A stretch of DNA of 64,000 nt from Oegoconia quadripuncta (lineage: Eukaryota > Arthropoda > Insecta > Lepidoptera > Autostichidae). A model generated the notes under the pieces. The model worked only from the letters and a program-made list of their open reading frames with translations, did not search any database and was not told the origin of the DNA. Shown one piece after another: positions 42,601 to 51,600 of the stretch; positions within the stretch are counted from its first letter, which is position 1, and the number at the start of each line of letters is the position of its first letter. The stretch spans positions 17,608,618 through 17,672,617 of the forward strand of contig OX438759.1 in assembly GCA_949316235.1 (NCBI GenBank). Reading direction: 5' to 3'. Position numbers and translations under genes: made by a program.

Positions 42601-45600
42601 AGAATCTCAAATTTTTTCACATATGATAATTATGAAAACTAGTTGATTATAGTTTACCCTTGATCATCTTTGTTGTTGTAGGAAAGCGGTAATCCCTTAA
42701 GGGAGTTAGAGGCCGAACTGCAAGGTCTGGAGAGGACCGAGGCGTTGACCATCGCGACCCACAAGGCGGCGCGCGAGGCTGTGTCGTCACACGAGAAGCG
42801 CGCTCGCCTGCTGCAGCGGGGTCTGGTGGAAGATCAAAACGCACTCGCAACCAAGCGGAGAGTGTTAGATGAGGTACCTGTTTTTGTTACTTTGCACTGT
42901 TTTATATTGACCTTTATTTTCTACTAGCTTTATTCTCGCGACTTCGCCAGCGTGGAATAACTTTACCGCGGAAATTTGTTTATCCCGCGGGAACTACTCA
43001 CTTAATCGGTATAAAAAATATCCTATGTCTTAATACAGGGTATGTTCTACCTATATACCTAATTTCATTCAAATCCGTTCATCCGTTTCGCCGTGATTGA
43101 GCAACAACAACAAACAAATAAAGTTAAACAAACAAACGTCCAAACTTTTGCATTTATAACATTAGTTAGAAGTTAGATTCTTGAAGCACTCGTGGCGCAG
43201 TCGCATTCGCTATTCGTTTTCGATTAGCGAAGTTAAGCAATGACTGGCGCGGTCAGTCCTTGGATGGGTGGCACTGATTAGCATTTTAATACAAGTATTT
43301 CTCGGCGCTTCCACCTATTTCTACCAAAGTATTTCTGCCAGGGGAAATAGATTTCCATTCATTTCTACTACATTATCAGAACATCCTATTTAGTTATGTA
43401 CCGTCATGTCGACAATCAACACATAATTATATCACGTAATGTATACACGTACCGTATACTGCAATACTATAACTTTTGTTTGTGATTTTGCGATTATAAC
43501 TACATTGACATTTTAACCGCCTCCGTGTAAACAACATTGGGTTTACGATTTGGAGGTCGCGGGTTCGATCCCCAGCGGGGTACATGTTTAAGTACTCGGT
43601 TTGGTTGGTGGTAGGGCATTTTAAATGTCACACTGGCTAGCTACCACCATCTTATCTAAATCTGCCGCCAAGCAGCAATGTTAATAGCATTGTTGTGTTC
43701 CGGTTGTCAGAGATAAGATAGCCAGTCCCCCAAATGTGTTGGGTTTTCCGGGTCAGTGCGCTTCCACCTTCGACCTCATCTTCACTTAACATCAGGTTTG
43801 ATTGAGGTCAAGAACGAACCAGTCGTGCATAAAAAAAAAAAGCATGTATCAGAGTATTAGAAATGAATGGAAATCTATTTCCCCCTGGGAGAAATACTTT
43901 AGTAGCAATAGGTGGAATAAGGGGTATTTCTGTGTTTCGCAGGGCACGTTATATAGTCGGTCCCGGTTGTTTTCAATTGAAGGCAGCCGATAAGCTAAAT
44001 CGGGCCTACAGGGGAGGCTTAACACTGTCTGTCAGGTGGCCACTGACATGCGTTTTTTTTTTATATGAGAGGGCGGCAAACGAGCATGCGGGTCACCTGA
44101 TGGAAAGCAATCACCGCCGCCCATGGACACCCGCAACACCAAAAGGGTCACAGATGCGTTGCCGGCCTTTGAGGAAGGTGTAGGCTCGTTTCTTGAAGTT
44201 TCCAATGTCGTACTCGTTCGGGAATACCGCTGCCGGAAGTCCGTGATGGATTATAACCCATTCCATCTCCCAGTGATAGCAGGCTGTCGCCCAACAGTGC
44301 TGACTTGTAAGGCTGTTGATGAACTTGAGGCTTTATTCACTGGCAAACTTAACTTATTCAATGAAATAATCCTTTGCTGACGTCTTCATAAGGTTGTCAG
44401 ACTATTCCTTGACATTGGCCTCCAGTCTATTCCACTTGTCACGGTGTCGAAACATGGAAACAACATCCACGATTCGCCTTACGAAATATACAGAAATTCA
44501 CACGTGACAGGGGAGAGCGCATCGCCATTAACACATTCCATGCCATTTAGCCAGACAATGGAAAATTCATTGTTCACCACGTATACTATACTCGCAGTTG
44601 TACGTATATGTTGTTTTTTTTTTAACAGTCCATTACCAGACTCACGCGTAGAGAAAGGTTGGTTCTATCCATTTTACGTGCCGAAACCAATTAACTGAAT
44701 CAAATATTAAGGCATCTTTGGGTTGTATTGTCGAAGCTTTATATACTTTGTGGCAGGTATCGGCAGACTTCGAGGCTCTCCGCTCGGCGAGTGTGACGAG
44801 CGAAGCGGCGCTGGCTGAGGCTCAGCAGCGATTCCTGTCCGTCAGCTCGGGACTGGAGGGAGGACCTACGGAGTCACTGCAGGATCAGCTCATTGGTAAT
44901 AAAATAATCATAGCTGCCTCGTTAAGATTGCGGGAATATTGTAATATATTAGGTCCTTGTTTCATACAAAACGCCTATATTATGAAATAGGCGTTTTGTA
45001 TGAAGAATTTAGCGTTTTGTATAAAGTTTTGTCCACACAAACATTTTTGATTTTCTTTTGGGAACGGCAAATCCAAATTTAGCTAAACTTTGTGTGTATT
45101 ATCAAAAGTAACCGCTTTATATAAGTTTCAGCGAATCTAAGAAATGATTATGGGAAGCACATGAAAAGAGCTCTGTTCAAATTTTTTTTATTATGTGATT
45201 TAGTCCAGAAATTTTAAAAAAATTTCATGTCAAACCTTGAAATAATATTCCATTTTCCAAATAAAAAACAAATTTGGATATAGCTTTGAAAACCGCAGGA
45301 ATTGGTGCATATGATTAACGAAGAAAAAAAACTCCAATTTAGAATAAGAAGAATAAGAATAAGAATAGTTTATTATGAACGCCACAACACGACGCAAAAA
45401 CAAAGAAGTTGTAAATTATAGCTAAAACAGAAATGCAATTAACGAATTTCATAGGTAAAGACCCAATATTACATCTGCAAGTGAAACAAGCCCTTAATCT
45501 ATAATACGAACACTTGCTCTATCTAATGAATGGTTGACGGCAGTCACAGACCACCCAAATTAGACCCAATATTTACCACGCACAACACTCAAAAATTAAT

Positions 45601-48600
45601 GCATCTAAAGTGATTTCATTTCATCTGCATTGGCCTTTTTTACCTGACTGCCCCAGAAATGAGGGTAATGTTTTTCCAGTGTATGTAAGGCTCTGGCAGA
45701 ATGACCAGCGCTGTGGGTTTCATCCGCAGCATTATGCTGAGCCAGATCCCTTTTCACTGGCCTGACACAGGGCACACCATGTAAACTTCCTAGTTGTTAT
45801 TTTAAAATAGTATAATCTAAGTAAGTGTATCATGTGTCTTCAGTGAATAAAGCTATTCTATTCTATTCTATTCTATTCTATTCTATAAGGTAGATTTCTT
45901 TATTACCTCCTGGAGCCTATAGGGCTTGACCGATTTTGAAGTACACGTTGTCGTTCAATTTGTCTTGATTGTTAAAAACTCCAATATGACGCCCGAAATA
46001 TACAATATTTAATATATCTGCATCCCTATTTAATACCGGAACTACCTATTTCAAATGTACTGTCCTTATATCCAAAGGTTGCCTGGAAGAGATCGCTTTT
46101 AGTGATAAGGTCGCCAAATTGTACATTCTATTCTTACCACTTTTCTGAAACTATTTTCTTTTCTGTTGTGCAATGAAGTGTATTTGTATTGTATTGTATA
46201 TTCTGTCGTGTTTTTTTGGTTTTCTAAATACTTCAATCGTTAGTTTAAATCGTTGTAATTGACATTATCATGTCAGCCACGGGCTGTCCACTGCTGAACA
46301 TTGGCCTCCAGAATTGACATATAATATTTATCTAATTAAAATTAAGAAAACCATGGGTTTATGATTTCTTTGTTTCCTCAGCGGCAAAACAAGAGGCCTC
46401 CGAAGCTTCCACCCGGATCTCGCAAATTATGATGGAAAAGACACATGCGGACGAACGCTTGCAGACCCTGGAGCGAGAGTTTAGATCCAGCGGTGCACAG
46501 TTCCAAGCAGACCAGGAGAATATTGGCAGGCATCAGGAGCAAGTCAACAAGTTGGAGGTACTTTTGCATAATACTTAAGAATCTTTAGTCAAGTGCGAGT
46601 AGATAAAACAATTAATAACACTAACATAACATAACATAGCGAATTTAGATAAATCAAACCAATTCATAACACAATTAAAGAAGTTTTTAATAAATGAAAG
46701 CTATTATACAATTAACGAATTTTTCAATGATAAAGACAAATATATATACTAAATTCAAATAATAATAAAAATTACATAAACTTAATAAAATATATTTTAT
46801 TTTATTTTATTTTAATTATTCGGGATAACAACAACTTATCATATTCGAGAGATTACAATGGATCTGATTTCTTATACTAGTCATTAACAGCTATCCACAA
46901 CTTAATTAATTTGAGAGCATAATGCATGTTGTTTATATACAGTTGAGTTCAGTACCGCGACAGCACATTATGTGATATTATTGCAAGACAAAACACTAAA
47001 ACCTATCCAACCAACAATACCAGGGATTGTAATTGAAGCATTTTGAGACATAAAGTATATTAAAGTAACCGGTACTTAGGTCTTCGCGCACACACTGATG
47101 TGCTGCCGATCACACCTACAGTGAGGAAAGCAGTGTAGTGAATGATAATTTGCATACTCATCTAGAGATTATATTCTAATCCATGATGACTAAACAAACA
47201 CAAGCATACATAAACTACATATAAATACTGACTTATATACAATACTATTACATATAAATATAGAATTATATAAATATAGAAAATAAATATAATATATAAT
47301 AAATTAAATACAATATACTATAGATAAATAGATAATTAAGTTGTCAACTCGTTACCAGTTCAATAAGTAGGCATGGAGCCAAATCAACTCAAATCAACGG
47401 ACGATGGGGAAGTTAAGCAACTCCTTCCTAATCTTACTTTTAAAGCTTTTTTTAGAAACATTAAATAAGTCGTAATTACGGAAATGTTGATTATACGTAC
47501 GGACCAAACGTGTTAGGGTACAGTTACTGCCATAATTTGTAGTATGATGGGGTACATTAAATAGGGGAGTATGTCTTGTACGTTTGATCGGCGTTGAAAA
47601 ATAAATTCCAGCCAAAAGTTCAGGGCTGTCAATTCTACAGTGGAGTATGTCATATAGGAGCCCCATGTCCATTAACTTGCGTCTCTCGGTCAGAGTTAGG
47701 AGGCCATAATCATGACAGTTATCCGAATATGGTAATTTCGCGTTTTTAAATTTGTAATTTAAATGTGTAACAAATTTTTTCTGAATTCGTTCTATCATAT
47801 TCATGTAGATTGAATAACAAGGTGACCATACAGGACTCGCATATTCTAAGATGCATCTAACGTAGGCATAGAATACTATTTTTAAGCTTAACAGACACTT
47901 AAAAGGTTGACATGTTCGTATTACGAATCCTAGGTTACGATAAGATCTTTTTGTAATGTATTCTATATGATCACACATGCTCATCTTGGTGTCTAATAGA
48001 ACTCCCAGGTCCCGAACGACCTCAACCCTCTGGATCACAACGCCATTAATATTGTAAGAAAAAATTAAGGGTATTTTTTTACGCGAAAATGTAATACATT
48101 GACATTTATTAATACTGACAGTGATATTGTTGTTAGAATAGTAATCAAATAACATATTTAAATCATGTTGTATCAACTGACAATCGGTTATAGAGTGAAT
48201 TTTTAAATAAATTTTCTTGTCATCTGCGTAAAGAATGTGTTGTGCATGTTTTATATAGTTATGTATGTCAAAAATATAAGCGTTGTAAAACAATGGGCCG
48301 AGATGCGAGCCCTGGGGTACGCCAGACGGTACTGTTATATAGTCAGATTTAAAGCCACCTAGTACTACCGCTTGAGAACGATTAGATAGATAGGATTTTA
48401 TCCATCTTAGCAGATCACCACGAATTCCGAGTGCATGAAGCTTTTGTAAAAGGATAACATGATCCACCCGGTCAAAAGCTTTCTCGAAATCAGTGTAGAT
48501 CACGTCAACCTGACCACCATTTTCCATATGCCCAAGGATGTATTCAGTGAAACAGGTCAAATTAGACACTGTGGATCGTTTTTGAATAAAGCCATGCTGA

Positions 48601-51600
48601 GTAGCTGGAACGCCCTGAGAGATGATGGGGTAAACGTGGATAAACACTAGCTTTTCAAACATCTTACCCAGTGTATTCAAGATTGAGATGGGTCTATAAT
48701 TTTCAATTTTGGTTTTTGGGCCCTTTTTGTGAATTGGGATTATATGACCCGTTTTCCAAATTAGGGGAAATATGCATTGTTTAAGAGAACGTTGAAACAG
48801 TATCGTGACTGGATATGCCAAACCTTGGGCACAGGTAGATAGAAAAATGGGAGGTACACCATCACATCCAGCACCCTTCGAAATATCAAGCGATTGTAAA
48901 AGTTTTAAAACGACATCGCAGGTCACATTAACATAAGACAGTGTTTCATTGCATGAATAACCGAAATCTGGATAATGATTACCAGGACTGGAAGAGATTG
49001 AAGATGATTGTGGCGAAGTAAAGACACTTTGGAAAAATTTGTTAAATGCCGTAGCAATGGATGGTCCATCTGATATTTTTACATTGCCTATACTAAAGTA
49101 TTGAGGATAGCTAGAACCACCTCTCTTAGCCTTAACATAACTCCAAAAGTATTTTGGTGCTCTTTTTATATTGAATTCTGTAGTTTGTGTGAAGCGAAGA
49201 AAACATTCCTCCTGCACCTTGGACTGTCTCTCTCTAAGAAGAGCAAATACATCATAATCGCGTGGGTTCCTATACCTTTTCCACCTCAGATGCATTTTTG
49301 CTTTTTCGCGAATGATTTTAATTAACGCATAACTATACCAAATAGGGTAATTGTTGGAGCGAACAGTTAAGGGTACAAACAATGCAAAACACTCATACAG
49401 TCTAGTATAAAAATGATCCACCGCTTCATCAATTGTATCTGTGCTCAGTAAGTCATCCCAATCAGTTCCGTTTAAAAATTCATTAATTTTGTCATAGTCA
49501 CCCTTACGAAAATTATAGCGCGGAATATTACATTCAACTAGAGGTTTTACATCTAGATCAGAAATTTCTATGGATAAAGGAGGGTGATAGCCATCCAGTT
49601 TTGAGAGAGGGGGGGCTTCATAGACCGATAAGTGGAGACTGGAAAAAGATAGATCTAAAATGTTGCCACTACTGTTAACTATATGATTATATTGATTCAT
49701 ACCTAAATAGGCAAGTTCTTCAGTTAAGGCCACAGCTGAGTTTTGTACGTCAGTTTTACCGATATGTGTTAATGACCATCCATCGGAGCCCCAACACAGG
49801 CATGGCAGGTTAAAGTCGCCAACGATTAAATAATGTTCTGTAGGTTTTAACCCATGAAAACGTGAGATGTTATTCCTAAATTCATCCACATACATATGCA
49901 ACCTGTTTGCATCAGGTGATAGATACGAAATAATAATATTAAGATTAACATTAGACCCCAATAGACGCGCCGGTATACTTACACATAGTGATTCCGATAG
50001 GGTACTATTGACCCAGTCGGTACAAATTGATGCACACAACGACCGGCGAGCACAAAGCATGACTCCGCCCCCTGAGCGCTTACTACTTAGGTCAAGGTCA
50101 CGGTCACAGCGGAATATGTCGTATCTCTCATCACAAATTTCAGTATCCAGGATGTCACTTTGCAGCCAAGTTTCTGTTATAATAATTAGGTCATAATCGG
50201 TAGAAAGTATATTGTTATAAAAATTCAAACATTTGGTACGAAGTCCTCTTACGTTTTGATAGAAAATGTTTAGTTTATGACAAGCCATTAAGATGTAGTT
50301 TAGATCAATTACTAACGTGAGCAATATTTACTTAATAACAAAAATCAAAATTAAAAATATGTTGACGTACCTAGTAATGTTTTTCGGAGTCGCAAAACAT
50401 CCACACCGGATGCATTGTGGCAATACCTATTATTAAGTTATGAGTGACGATAGTATAGCATATTTTAAATATTATTAGTATCTTGATTAATCTGTGTAAC
50501 AAGTGATAATATTGAAAATTATATATATTTAGAAAATGACAATAGTATGATGATAGTACAAACAATAAATAAATAAAATAATTATAATAAATTAATATTT
50601 TATTAACAGTACTTATATATCCATAACCGTGACCCTTGTGATATGTATCACTTATATAATAATAATATAATATTAGTCCTAATAAAAAATAGATAAAATT
50701 ATGGAGAGGGTTATAATAAGTAAATAGTGGGTACCCTATGATTGTACAATCCATATGAACCACACTGCTTCCCACACGCAAACCACACAAATAAATAGAC
50801 ATTTTTATAAAAAAAAATAAAGTTGGCAAAATGATGAACACAAAAAAAAATAGTCAAAACAGTTTTTGTAAGTCTGTGGCATCTTTGATACGAATGGACG
50901 GTGAGGTGTCATTTTTTCTTACGAAGATCTTCGCATCTCTTATCCACACATACTTATGTTGCGTTGTTCTAGCCTTTTCTCTTACGGCTTTGTGTAAAAG
51001 TTTGTTAGCTGGTGTTAAATGTTCGTTAACAAATATTTTCTTCAATTCTCCCTGAATCCCGATATCGTTCGAAGTAAAATTTTTCTTAGCGCGGGCAGCT
51101 GATAATACAGAATCTTTAAGAAGTCGCGATTTCAGTTTCAGTATAATTGCTTTAGGGCGACCAGGGATTTTATTAATGGGCTGAACTCTTGTTATATAGT
51201 CAATATCATTAGGTGTTGCGGGAACTCCCAAAAAACTGGCAATATTTAAAAAATACGCTGAGAGACATTCGTTGGTTCGCTCCGGAATTCCATTTATTTC
51301 CAGGTTGTAGGCGCGGTCTCGTTGCTGCTGGATATTTAATTCAGACTGTAACCTTACAACTTGTTCTTTTAGATGAGACACATCATTAGTGGTGATGGAA
51401 ATCGCGTCCACGCGCTTTACCAGGTCCCTATGCAAATTTCCGTGAAATTCTAATGATTCTTTAACAGACGACATATCTGTAAAAAGCTGGTTTTGCTTGA
51501 TGTCGATTAACTTTAATTCCGATTTTATGTTGTCAAGATCATTTTTAATCACTATTTTGATGTCATTCTGAATATCTTGGAATTTATTCTCGATATCCGA

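Noticed and set aside
50831..51055. Plus-strand ORF opposite LINE ORF1
   Set aside because: Shadow of ORF1 in another frame.
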